Shown here one piece after another: positions 26,723-34,920 of a DNA stretch of 50,773 bases. Every line of letters begins with the position of its first letter. Position 1 is the first letter of the stretch. The notes beneath the pieces were generated by a model. It had not been told where the DNA came from. It saw nothing but the letters and a program-made list of their open reading frames with translations, and ran no database searches. Source of the DNA: Acidimicrobiia bacterium (GTDB taxonomy: Bacteria; Actinomycetota; Acidimicrobiia; IMCC26256; PALSA-555); assembly GCA_040881685.1 (NCBI GenBank), contig JBBECS010000044.1, positions 2,746 to 53,518 on the forward strand, read 5' to 3'. The position numbers and the translations under genes were made by a program.

Positions 26723-28023
26723 GAACCCTCCCGCATCACGACGGACCGGGCGTGCTCGTCGAGCCCCTCGACCCGCGCCAGCGTCCGGATGTAGGGCGTG
26801 ACCCGCCGGAGCGCCGCTTCGTCGAGCGTGACAACGTGCACGTGCTTCAAGAAGTCGTCGACGCGCAACGCGCTCGCGAACCGTGCCGCGCGACCGGTGG
26901 GCAGTACGTGGTTCACCCCGGCGACGTAGTCCCCGACCACCGTCGGTGTCCACGAACCACAGAACACCGCGGCGGCGTTGCGCACGAGCGGAACAAGGCG
27001 CTGAGGGTCATCCGTCATCAGCTCGAGGTGCTCGGGTGCGATGGCGTTCACGACCGCGAGCGCTTGCTCTGCATCGTCGACGAGTATCGCCCGGCCCCCG
27101 GTGGACAGCGTGGCGTCGATCTCGCTGCGGCGCGGGGCATCAGCCATCAGCTTCGTGAGCGCGGCGGCCACGGCGGCGATGACGCCTTCGTCCCAGGTGA
27201 CGAGCACGGCGCTGCCACCAGGGCCGTGTTCGGCCTGCGCCAGCAGGTCGATGGCAATCAGCTCCGGTGCCACGTGGGCGTCGGCCACGACGACCAGCTC
27301 GGATGGTCCGGCGTGATCGGTGACCACCTCGCCCGCAACCTCTCGCTTGGCGAGCGCGACGTACTCGTTCCCGGGTCCGAAGATCGCGTCAACAGCCCGG
27401 ATCGTCTGGGTGCCATACGCCATCGCCGCGATCGCTTGCGCGCCGCCAACCCGATACACCTCGTCAACGCCGGCCAGCGCGGCCGCGGCGAGCGTTGGCT
27501 GAGACACGCAGCCGTTGCGGTCGGGCGGGATGCACAGCACCACTTCGGGCACACCAGCCACGCGAGCCGGAACGGCCGTCATCAACACCGTCGATGGGTA
27601 GTTCGCCAGGCCGCCCGGGACGTAGCAGCCCGCGCGATCAACCGGGATCACCAGCTCACGAACATGCACGCCGTCGTTCTCGACCGTTGCCTCGGGTCTT
27701 CGTTGGGCTTCGTGGTATTCGGTGATCTCGCCCTTGGCGTACTCGAGCGCGTCTCGGAGGTCGGGGGACGCGCCTTCCAGCGCCGCCTTCACGTCCTCCG
27801 GAGTGACCCTGGCGTCGTCGAGCGCGCAGCCATCGAAGCGCTCGGTGTACTCACGGATGGCTTCGTCACCGCGGTCGCGTACGGCGGCGATGATCTCGCG
27901 GACCGCAGTCACCTTGGTGACGTCTGCATCGCTCGGACGGCGCGCGACAGTCGCGACGAGGTCGCCGGTGAAGCCGCGGAGATCGAGTCGCGCCAGCATG
28001 GGAAGCCGCTTCATCGTAATCAT
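26719..28023 (-). CDS. hisD: Histidinol dehydrogenase
   Basis: HisD performs the last two oxidations of histidine synthesis. The protein has 434 residues. The family hallmarks are GPGNEYVALAKREVAG, the zinc-site region SELVVVADAHVAPELIAIDLLAQAEHG and VNHVLPTGRAARF. The ATG at 28023 is used; an in-frame ATG at 28014 is also possible. It heads the hisD-C-B-A run. A small gene is divergent, 59 nt away. Confidence 0.97.
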   Translation of the reverse strand: MITMKRLPMLARLDLRGFTGDLVATVARRPSDADVTKVTAVREIIAAVRDRGDEAIREYTERFDGCALDDARVTPEDVKAALEGASPDLRDALEYAKGEITEYHEAQRRPEATVENDGVHVRELVIPVDRAGCYVPGGLANYPSTVLMTAVPARVAGVPEVVLCIPPDRNGCVSQPTLAAAALAGVDEVYRVGGAQAIAAMAYGTQTIRAVDAIFGPGNEYVALAKREVAGEVVTDHAGPSELVVVADAHVAPELIAIDLLAQAEHGPGGSAVLVTWDEGVIAAVAAALTKLMADAPRRSEIDATLSTGGRAILVDDAEQALAVVNAIAPEHLELMTDDPQRLVPLVRNAAAVFCGSWTPTVVGDYVAGVNHVLPTGRAARFASALRVDDFLKHVHVVTLDEAALRRVTPYIRTLARVEGLDEHARSVVMREGS

Positions 28024-28082
28024 CGAACTCGGACGAACCCGGCGAATTGCCCCATCTCTCGCCGCAGCGGCAGGCTTCGGTC

Positions 28083-28280
28083 ATGACCACGTCGGATCTC
28101 GCCGAGCTCTCCACCTTGCGCGCACAGATCGACGACGTCGTCGAGCGTGTGGTCACGACCGCAGAGCGCTACGACGACACGTCCGACTCCGCGGTCTCCT
28201 CGGACCTCTTCGCAGCCGAGCGCGCCCTCCGTGTGGCCCGTCGCTCACTCGACCGCGCGATCGCCCTCCTCGAACGCTGA
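28083..28280 (+). CDS. Small helical protein of unknown function
   Basis: The protein has 65 residues, nearly all helical, with heptad-like spacing of Leu/Val/Ile (LAELSTLRAQIDDVVERVV) that suggests a short coiled coil or helical hairpin. The ATG at 28083 is preferred over an upstream frame start at 28047, which has no family support. It is divergent from hisD and convergent with nth; the palindromic element at 28306 lies just after it. No function can be named. Confidence 0.6.
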   Translation: MTTSDLAELSTLRAQIDDVVERVVTTAERYDDTSDSAVSSDLFAAERALRVARRSLDRAIALLER

Positions 28281-28305
28281 CCGCCTCACCATGAGGGGCC
28301 GAACG

Positions 28306-28352
28306 TTTTGGCGTCGCTAGTGCTCGTAGAGCGATGTTTATCGACGCCAAAA
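28306..28352. repeat. Palindromic element, copy 2 (TTTTGGCGTCG arms)
   Basis: The arms TTTTGGCGTCG (28306-28316) and its exact complement (28342-28352) are identical to copy 1 at 16284-16330, again with a 25-nt spacer. The spacers share little except TCG-N5-CGA near the centre and TAT at the end. Here the copy is intergenic, between the stop of the small helical gene (28280) and the stop of nth (28372). Confidence 0.8.
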
Positions 28353-28371
28353 TCAGATCACCGCGGCTGCG

Positions 28372-29025
28372 TCACACTTTGAAGGCGGACGGGCAGACGT
28401 CGTTGAGGAGACAGACGTCACAGCGCGGTCGGCGCGCGTCGCAGACCTTGCGACCGTGCAGGATGAGTCGGAGGGAGAGGCCGCCTCGCTCGTCGGGTTC
28501 GACAAGACCGTCGAGCTCCCGCTCGACCTTTACGGGGTCGGTCTCGGCCGTGAGCTTCAAACGCCGCGACAGGCGACCGACATGCGTGTCGACGGGCAGC
28601 CCGGGGAGCCCAAACGCCACCGATCGGATCACGTTGCCGGTCTTGCGCCCGACGCCGGGCAGCGTCACGAGATCGTCGAGCTCGGTCGGCACCTTCCCCT
28701 CGAACCGCTCCTCGAGCGCTGCGGCCATCCCGACGAGGCTCTTGGTCTTCTGCCGGAAGAAGCCGGTGGCGTGGATCAACACCTCCACCTCGGCGGGGTC
28801 GGCCTCGGCCAAGTCGGTAGGCGTCGGATAGCGGCCAAAGAGCGCGGGCGTCACCTTGTTGACCATCTCGTCGGTGCACTGTGCGGAGAGGATCGTGGCG
28901 ACCAACAGCTGAAACGGACCGTCGTGCACCAACGCGCACAGATCACGCGCGGACCCCGGATACTCGCGACCCAGTCGATCGACCACGATGTCGGCGCGCG
29001 CTCGTGCCCCCCTCGGCCGTGCCAT
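28372..29025 (-). CDS. nth: Endonuclease III (DNA glycosylase/AP lyase)
   Basis: The protein has 217 residues and excises oxidised pyrimidines. The helix-hairpin-helix with catalytic Lys K128 (LPGVGRKTGNVI) and Asp D146 (VDTHVGRLSRRL) is intact. The C-terminal [4Fe-4S] motif is C-x6-C-x2-C-x5-C, as in Nth rather than MutY. It is convergent with the small helical gene; the palindromic element lies between the two stops. Confidence 0.97.
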   Translation of the reverse strand: MARPRGARARADIVVDRLGREYPGSARDLCALVHDGPFQLLVATILSAQCTDEMVNKVTPALFGRYPTPTDLAEADPAEVEVLIHATGFFRQKTKSLVGMAAALEERFEGKVPTELDDLVTLPGVGRKTGNVIRSVAFGLPGLPVDTHVGRLSRRLKLTAETDPVKVERELDGLVEPDERGGLSLRLILHGRKVCDARRPRCDVCLLNDVCPSAFKV

Positions 29026-29056
29026 CGTCTGACGATATGCCCATTAGCCTCGAGCG

Positions 29057-29971
29057 ATGGTCGACGTGCGCACGTGCGCTCCGATCGCGCCCGCTGACCT
29101 CTCCGTCGTGCGCGCCGCGGCCGACGCAGCCGAAGCCGTTGACGGCCACCCGTCGCTCGGTGACGGCGTGTGGCGCGATCTCGCCGCGCCGAGCCCGACG
29201 TCCACGCTCCTTGTCGCCGAAGTCGACGGCACCGCGGCCGGCGCGCTCCATCTCACCGCGCGACCTGACGGAGCGTTCACCGCGGCCGTGGTGGTGCACC
29301 CGGACCACCGCGAGGCTGGGGTCGCGAGCAAGCTGGTGGGCGTGGCTGTAGAAGCCGTGTCGGCCCGTGGTGGTGGCCATCTGGCGATCTGGGCCTTCGG
29401 CACCGATGAGCGCGCCGATGCCTTTGCTTCGTCCTCGGGCTTCATTCGCGAACGAGAGCTCTGGCAGATGCGGGTGCCGCTCCCGCTCGCGGAGCAGCCC
29501 CGCTGGCCGACGAACGTCGAGGTGCGCTCCTTCGTGCCCGGACGCGACGAGCATCAGTGGGTGCTCGTGAACAACCGGGCGTTCGCGCACGACCCGGATC
29601 AGGGCAGATGGTCCGAGGACGACCTGCGTCGCCTCGAGGCGGAACCGTGGTTCGATGCGAAGGGATTTCTCGTCGCCGCCACCGCGGATGGCTTCGCCGG
29701 GTTCTGCTGGACAAAGCTGCATCCTGCGGTTCCGCCGCACGAGCCCGACGTGCTCGGGGAGATCTTCGTCATCGGCGTGGACCCATCTCATCAAGGCACC
29801 GGACTCGGTCGCGCGCTCGTCCTCGGTGGGCTGGCTTCCCTGCACGAACGCGGCGCGCCCGTCGGCATGTTGTTCGTCGACGCGGAGAACGCGCCCGCGA
29901 TCGGCCTGTATCGGGATCTCGGGTTCAGCGTCGCCCGGGTGGACCGCGCGTACGGGCAAGACGTGCAATGA
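29057..29971 (+). CDS. mshD: Mycothiol synthase (tandem GNAT acetyltransferase)
   Basis: MshD acetylates Cys-GlcN-Ins to give mycothiol, the main thiol of actinobacteria, using acetyl-CoA. The protein has 304 residues with two GNAT halves. The C-terminal half holds the CoA loop GVDPSHQGTGLGRALVL and the characteristic NNRAFAHDPDQG and GEIFVIGV segments. The TGA overlaps the rlmN ATG, so the two are coupled. Presence of this gene is strong evidence for an actinobacterium. Confidence 0.93.
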   Translation: MVDVRTCAPIAPADLSVVRAAADAAEAVDGHPSLGDGVWRDLAAPSPTSTLLVAEVDGTAAGALHLTARPDGAFTAAVVVHPDHREAGVASKLVGVAVEAVSARGGGHLAIWAFGTDERADAFASSSGFIRERELWQMRVPLPLAEQPRWPTNVEVRSFVPGRDEHQWVLVNNRAFAHDPDQGRWSEDDLRRLEAEPWFDAKGFLVAATADGFAGFCWTKLHPAVPPHEPDVLGEIFVIGVDPSHQGTGLGRALVLGGLASLHERGAPVGMLFVDAENAPAIGLYRDLGFSVARVDRAYGQDVQ

Positions 29972-31044
29972 GCGCGCCCGCCCTCACCCGGTACGGAACC
30001 ACCCAGGAGGAGCTCCGAACGCTCCTCGAATCGTGGGGAGAGCCCGGGTACCGCGCGGAACAGGTATGGGATGCGTTGTATCGCCGGAGGGTGGCGCTCG
30101 ACGACGCCACGAACCTGCCCAAGGCACTGCGGGCGCGCCTCGTCGAAGCGCTGCCCCTCGGTTTCGCCACCTCGGCCGAAGCCACGTCGGCGGACGGCGA
30201 GACGACTCGATGGCTGTACGAGGCGGCGCGCGACGGAGCACAGGTCGAGACCGTGCTCATGCGCTCGCCGTCGCGAGCATCGGTGTGCGTGTCGTCGCAA
30301 GCCGGGTGCGCGATGGTGTGCACGTTCTGCGCAACCGGTCAGGCCGGGTTCGAGCGACACCTCGATGCGAGCGAGATCATCGAGCAGGTCGTGCGCGCCG
30401 GGCACGGGAGCTCGCAGCCGGTCACCCACGTCGTGTACATGGGGATGGGTGAACCGCTGGCCAACTACGACGAGACGTGGGCGTCGGTCGAGCGCCTCCA
30501 CCACGACCTGGGCATCTCGGCGCGGCATCTGACGGTGAGCACTGTCGGGGTCGTGCCGGGGATGCTGCGGCTGGCGAAGGAGCGCCTTCCCGTCACGCTT
30601 GCCGTGTCGCTCCACGCCCCCGATGACGAGCTGCGGTCTCAGCTGGTTCCGCTCAATGCCCGGTATCCCATCGCCGCGTTGCTGGATGCGGCGGCCGAAG
30701 TGGCCGGCGCGCACGGTCGGCGGGTGTCCTTCGAATACGCCTGCATCGCGGGGGTGAACGATTCTCGTCTCCAAGCCGACGCGCTCGCGCGCTTGCTGCG
30801 CGGCTGGCAGGGCGTCGGCGGTGCGCATGTGAACCTGATCCCGTTGAACCCCACCGCTGGGTTCACGGGGCGCGCACCCACGCGAGCCAGAATGCGTGAC
30901 TTCGCCACCCGACTTCGTGCCGCGGGTGTGGCCACGACCATCCGCCGGACGCGGGGCGTCGACATCGACGCCGCGTGCGGTCAGCTCCGGTCGCGGCACC
31001 CGATCACCGGGACCCACCCTCCGTCGACCACAATGGTCCCGTGA
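29968..31044 (+). CDS. rlmN: 23S rRNA (adenine2503-C2) methyltransferase
   Basis: RlmN is a radical-SAM methyltransferase of 23S rRNA A2503 and some tRNAs. The [4Fe-4S] site is C114-x3-C118-x2-C121 (CAMVCTFC). YMGMGEPLANY and the C-terminal cysteine in the GVDIDAACGQL motif, the second catalytic cysteine, are present. It has 358 residues. ATG 29968 overlaps the mshD stop by 4 nt, and its own stop overlaps the next gene by 4 nt. The longer frame back to 29557 lies within mshD and is not used. Confidence 0.97.
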   Translation: MSAPALTRYGTTQEELRTLLESWGEPGYRAEQVWDALYRRRVALDDATNLPKALRARLVEALPLGFATSAEATSADGETTRWLYEAARDGAQVETVLMRSPSRASVCVSSQAGCAMVCTFCATGQAGFERHLDASEIIEQVVRAGHGSSQPVTHVVYMGMGEPLANYDETWASVERLHHDLGISARHLTVSTVGVVPGMLRLAKERLPVTLAVSLHAPDDELRSQLVPLNARYPIAALLDAAAEVAGAHGRRVSFEYACIAGVNDSRLQADALARLLRGWQGVGGAHVNLIPLNPTAGFTGRAPTRARMRDFATRLRAAGVATTIRRTRGVDIDAACGQLRSRHPITGTHPPSTTMVP

Positions 31045-31385
31045 ACGAGCGCCGCTTCCTCAACCAGTACCAGCCCCAGACCCTCGTGATGGGCACCTTG
31101 CTCTGCTACGTCCAGGCCTTCTTCGCCGTGCTCTCCCTGTCACCACTCGGACTGCTCATTGCCGTCGCATTGGGCTTCGGGGCGTACGGCATCGCGAACG
31201 AGAAGAAGTGGGGTTACGGGCTCGCCACCGGCGCCGCGGTCCTCATCGTCGCCCTCGTGCTGATCTTCGCCGGCGCAGACGTCCTGACCTTCCCGCTGGT
31301 CCTGACGTTCATGTTCCAGGTGGCCCTCGTGTGCCTCCTGCTCCACCCCCAATCGCGCGAATACCAGCGCATCTGGTTCAGCTAA
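31041..31385 (+). CDS. Small integral membrane protein
   Basis: The protein has 114 residues. Three or four hydrophobic segments are visible: a first at about residues 16-45, a second at about 58-75 and a third at about 80-100. The N-terminus (NERRFLNQYQPQTL) and the C-terminus (HPQSREYQRIWFS) are polar. The GTG start overlaps the rlmN stop by 4 nt. I do not recognise a family. Position suggests co-transcription with mshD-rlmN, but no functional link is known. Confidence 0.75.
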   Translation: MNERRFLNQYQPQTLVMGTLLCYVQAFFAVLSLSPLGLLIAVALGFGAYGIANEKKWGYGLATGAAVLIVALVLIFAGADVLTFPLVLTFMFQVALVCLLLHPQSREYQRIWFS

Positions 31386-31389
31386 AGGG

Positions 31390-31427
31390 TGCGTCTCTCA
31401 CCCGGCTATGCTGGGGTGAGAGACGCA
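31390..31427. terminator. Perfect 14-bp hairpin between convergent genes
   Basis: TGCGTCTCTCACCC (31390-31403), a 10-nt loop, then its exact complement (31414-31427). It sits between the stops of the membrane protein and the convergent LLM oxidoreductase gene. No T-tract follows on either side, but a bidirectional stop for transcription is the likely role. Confidence 0.65.
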
Positions 31428-31435
31428 TGTCGGTG

Positions 31436-32407
31436 TCACTTGAACTCCGACATGACCTTCTCTGCGAACAACCTGAGCGTCGTGTCGTCGGGGTAGTCAC
31501 TGCACCACGGCACGAAGTAGGTGCAGCCGAGGTCGGTGTAGGTGCGGATCTTCTCGGAGACCTGCTCGGGTGTTCCCACGAGGTTGCCGGCCTGCCAGGA
31601 CTCGAACGGCTCGCGCCAACCTCGAGCCTTGCGCCCCTCGGCGAAGTCGCGCACCTCCGCCTCGGTCTCCCGCACGCACACCTCTGGGCTCCAAGTCAGC
31701 TCGATCTCGCCCGCGTCGCGACCCACGTCCTTGCAGTGCCCGCGCAGCACGTCACGTTTGTGGGTCCACTCCTCCGGCTTTCCCCCGAAGTTGGACTTGT
31801 CGGCGAGACGCGCGACCACCCGTAGCGTGATCTGCTCTCCCCCGCCGCCGATCCAGATCGGAGGGTGCGGCTGCTGGAGCGGCTTCGGGTCGCACTGCGC
31901 GCCGTCGAGGCGGTAGTAGCGGCCCTCGTGCGTGGCGTCGGCCTCCGACCACATCGCCTTGACGACCTCGACGGCCTCGCGGAGCATGCCGATGCGAACC
32001 TTTGCCGCAGGGAACTCGTAGCCGTACGCGCGGTACTCGTGGTCGTACCAGCCGGCGCCGACACCCCAGTCGAGGCGACCACCGCTGATCACGTCGATCG
32101 TCGCAGTGACCTTGGCCGTGAGTGCCGGCGGGCGGTACGACGTGCACGTCACCATCTGACCCAGGCGGATGCGAGTGGTCGCGGCTGCGAGCGCGGCCAT
32201 GACGGTCCAGCACTCGAACACCGTCTCGTGAGCAGGCACCGGCACGTTGTGGAAGTGGTCATAGACCCAGATCGAGTCGTAGCCGAGGCTCTCGGCGAGT
32301 CGAGCCGTCTCCAGGCACATTGCCCACTTGTCACGCGGGTCGGGGATCCCGACCAGCTCGGTCTTCCATCCCTGCGGCGCGAACGCACCGAATCGGATCT
32401 CCGGCAT
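31436..32407 (-). CDS. LLM-class F420-dependent oxidoreductase
   Basis: The protein has 323 residues and a luciferase-like TIM barrel. The N-terminal IRFGAFAPQGWKTEL and DSIWVYDHFHNVP segments, RIRLGQMVTCTSYRPPALTAKV and the central LDWGVGAGWYDHEYRAYG are typical of F420-dependent LLM enzymes of actinobacteria. The substrate is not predictable. It is a single gene, convergent with the mshD cluster and divergent from the methyltransferase at 32455. Confidence 0.88.
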   Translation of the reverse strand: MPEIRFGAFAPQGWKTELVGIPDPRDKWAMCLETARLAESLGYDSIWVYDHFHNVPVPAHETVFECWTVMAALAAATTRIRLGQMVTCTSYRPPALTAKVTATIDVISGGRLDWGVGAGWYDHEYRAYGYEFPAAKVRIGMLREAVEVVKAMWSEADATHEGRYYRLDGAQCDPKPLQQPHPPIWIGGGGEQITLRVVARLADKSNFGGKPEEWTHKRDVLRGHCKDVGRDAGEIELTWSPEVCVRETEAEVRDFAEGRKARGWREPFESWQAGNLVGTPEQVSEKIRTYTDLGCTYFVPWCSDYPDDTTLRLFAEKVMSEFK

Positions 32408-32454
32408 AGATCAACCGTCCTCGTGTCGGGGTGCGCGCAACCTATCGTCTCGGT

Positions 32455-33321
32455 GTGCCTACAGCGCCTGACCACGACGCCTGGCGCTCGTACGACTCGG
32501 TCGTCGATGCGTACGCCCGGGTCCGGGCGGAACGCAACGCGGCGCTCGCTCGCGACCTCGTAGCTGCCGTCGCTCCGCCGTTCACCGGCACGGTGCTCGA
32601 CGTTGGCGCGGGGACCGGCGTGGCGGCTGACGTCGCGATCGTGGCCACGGGAACCAGCGGTGTCGTCGTCGCGGTCGACCCTTCGACCGCGATGCTCCGC
32701 GAGGAGCGGCACGCCGGCGTGCTGCGCGCAGCCGCCGAAGCCCCCGGCCTGCCATTTGCCGACACCACCTTCGACCGGGTCGTCGCCAACCTCGTGATCG
32801 CCCATGTGTCGGAGTACGCAACGGTCCTCGCCGACATGGTGCGCGTGCTGCTCCCCAACGGCCGTCTCGGCGTCTCCGCGTGGGGGGCACTCGGCGAGGG
32901 CCCACCCGTCGACGATGAGCAGGACCGCGCCGCGCACGCGGCGTGGACCGCGGCGGCGAGTGAGTTCGCGTCGGCTGACGACCTCGACGAGGTGGCCGCG
33001 GCCGGGACCCCGTGGGACGACTTCTTCGACGACCCCGCCAACCTCCGGCTCGCGCTGGACGGCGCTGGCCTTCGTCACCTCGAGGTCAGCGGCCGCGCGT
33101 ATCGCTACCGCCTGTCCCTCGATGACTGGCTCACCGGCCAGGACACCACGTACCGAAGCCGCTACTTGCGCCATGTGCTCGGCGAAGACGGCTGGACGCA
33201 GTTCCGCGAGCGCGCGCGGAAGCTGCTTGCCGAGGCGGTGCCCGACCCCGTCAACTGTGTCGACGAGGCACTCTTCGCCGTCGGCACGAAGCCGGGCGGC
33301 ACCCGCCGCGACCGTCCGTAG
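32455..33321 (+). CDS. Class I SAM-dependent methyltransferase
   Basis: The protein has 288 residues with a Rossmann-type SAM fold. Motif I reads VLDVGAGTGVAADVA, the acidic residue after strand 2 is VVAVDPS, and the post-motif region shows LPFADTTFDRVVANLVIAHV. It resembles UbiE/type-11 small-molecule methyltransferases. GTG 32455 is used, since the frame start at 32431 would add unrelated residues. Substrate unknown. The metallopeptidase gene follows 11 nt after its stop. Confidence 0.85.
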   Translation: MPTAPDHDAWRSYDSVVDAYARVRAERNAALARDLVAAVAPPFTGTVLDVGAGTGVAADVAIVATGTSGVVVAVDPSTAMLREERHAGVLRAAAEAPGLPFADTTFDRVVANLVIAHVSEYATVLADMVRVLLPNGRLGVSAWGALGEGPPVDDEQDRAAHAAWTAAASEFASADDLDEVAAAGTPWDDFFDDPANLRLALDGAGLRHLEVSGRAYRYRLSLDDWLTGQDTTYRSRYLRHVLGEDGWTQFRERARKLLAEAVPDPVNCVDEALFAVGTKPGGTRRDRP

Positions 33322-33332
33322 ACTCCCCCGCC

Positions 33333-34913
33333 GTGACCCGCACCAACGAGCAGCTCGTCGCGGACCTCGAGGCGCGCCTGCGACCACTCGAAGTTGACCT
33401 CGCACACGCGTGGTGGGACGCGAGCACCAACGCGTCCGACGCTGCGTCGGCTCGCCAGGCCGAGGCCGATCTCGCGCGACGAGCGGCTCTCGCCGACCCT
33501 GAGGCGTTCACGGCGATCCGCGAAGCTCGCGCCTCCGGTGAGCCCGACCCGATCGTGCGTCGCCAGCTCGACCTGTTGCACGACGCCAGTACTCCCCATC
33601 AAGTTCCGGAAGTCATGCGGCGCCGGCTCGTCGAGCTCGAAACGTCGGTTGACGCCACGTTCAACACGTTCCGCGGCGAGCTCGACGGCGAACGCGTGGA
33701 CGACAACACGATCCTTGAGATCCTTCGCACCAGCGACGACCCGGGCTTGCGGCAACGGGCGTGGGCGGCCTCGAAGCAGATCGGCCTGGAGGTGGCTGAG
33801 CACGTGCGAGAGCTCGCGCGAATCCGCAACGAGGCGGCGCGGCTGCTCGGCTACCGCGATTACTTCGCCTTGGCGCTCGCGACCGGCGAGATGGAGGAGA
33901 ACCGCCTCTTCGCCACGCTCGATGAGGTCGAGCGTGAGACGACCGGTCCGTTCACCGAATGGAAGGGTGCCCTCGACCTGACGCTCGCGACGCGGTTCGG
34001 GTGTTCGGTCGACGAGCTGCGGCCGTGGCATGTCGACGACCCGTTCTTCCAGGACCCACCCACGAGCGGCGCCGTCGACCTGGATCCGGTGTTCGCCGGC
34101 CGTGACCTCGAGGCCCTGACCGTGCGCACGTTCGACGGCATGGGCCTCGACATCCGACCCGTCCTCGAGCGGAGCGACCTCTACGCCCGCGCCGGGAAGA
34201 GCCAACACGCGTTCTGCATCGACATTGATCGTGAAGGTGACGTTCGTGTTCTCTGCAACGTCGAGCCCAACGAGCGGTGGACCGAGACGATGCTGCACGA
34301 GTTCGGCCACGGGATCTACGACCGAGAGGTTCGCTCCGACGTCCCCTGGCTCCTGCGCGAGGCGTCGCACTCGCTCACAACCGAGGGTGTGGCGATGCTG
34401 TTCGGGCGACTCGCGCGCGATCCCCGTTGGTTGGAACGCGTCGTCGGCCTCGACGCCTCGACCGTGGCCGACCTCACTCCTCGACTTGCGCTCGCTCAGC
34501 GCGCGTCGCTGCTCACGTTTGCACGTTGGGTGCTCGTGGTCACGCACTTCGAGCGCCAGCTCTACGCCGATCCCGAGATCGATCTCGGCACGCTGTGGTG
34601 GGATCTCGTCGAGCGCTTCCAGCAGATCCATCGACCGGACGAGACGCACGGCGCGGAATGGGCTTCGAAGATCCACCTCGCGGTCGTTCCGGTCTACTAC
34701 CAGAACTATCTCTACGGCGAGCTCGTCGCGTCGCAGCTCGATGCTGCGATCAGCGCCCGCGCCGACGACTTCGTCGATTGCGAGGCCGCTGGCGAGTTCC
34801 TCGCGAAAGAGTTCTTCGCGCCGGGCGGATCATTGCGGTGGGACGAGCTCGTCCAAGCCTCGACCGGCGAACCACTGAGCGCGGGCCACCTCACTCGACA
34901 GCTCTCCGGCTGA
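33333..34913 (+). CDS. Zinc metallopeptidase, M2/M3-like
   Basis: The protein has about 526 residues with a mainly helical architecture. The zinc motif H322-E323-x2-H326 (LHEFGHGIYDRE) is present, and about 25-30 residues later comes REASHSLTTEG, supplying the third ligand glutamate as in gluzincins of the M2/M3 type. Length and layout fit a peptidyl-dipeptidase or oligopeptidase of the ACE/thimet group. No signal peptide is seen, so it is cytoplasmic. The start is GTG 33333. The C69 gene begins 7 nt after its stop. Confidence 0.8.
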   Translation: MTRTNEQLVADLEARLRPLEVDLAHAWWDASTNASDAASARQAEADLARRAALADPEAFTAIREARASGEPDPIVRRQLDLLHDASTPHQVPEVMRRRLVELETSVDATFNTFRGELDGERVDDNTILEILRTSDDPGLRQRAWAASKQIGLEVAEHVRELARIRNEAARLLGYRDYFALALATGEMEENRLFATLDEVERETTGPFTEWKGALDLTLATRFGCSVDELRPWHVDDPFFQDPPTSGAVDLDPVFAGRDLEALTVRTFDGMGLDIRPVLERSDLYARAGKSQHAFCIDIDREGDVRVLCNVEPNERWTETMLHEFGHGIYDREVRSDVPWLLREASHSLTTEGVAMLFGRLARDPRWLERVVGLDASTVADLTPRLALAQRASLLTFARWVLVVTHFERQLYADPEIDLGTLWWDLVERFQQIHRPDETHGAEWASKIHLAVVPVYYQNYLYGELVASQLDAAISARADDFVDCEAAGEFLAKEFFAPGGSLRWDELVQASTGEPLSAGHLTRQLSG

Positions 34914-34920
34914 CGCACCC

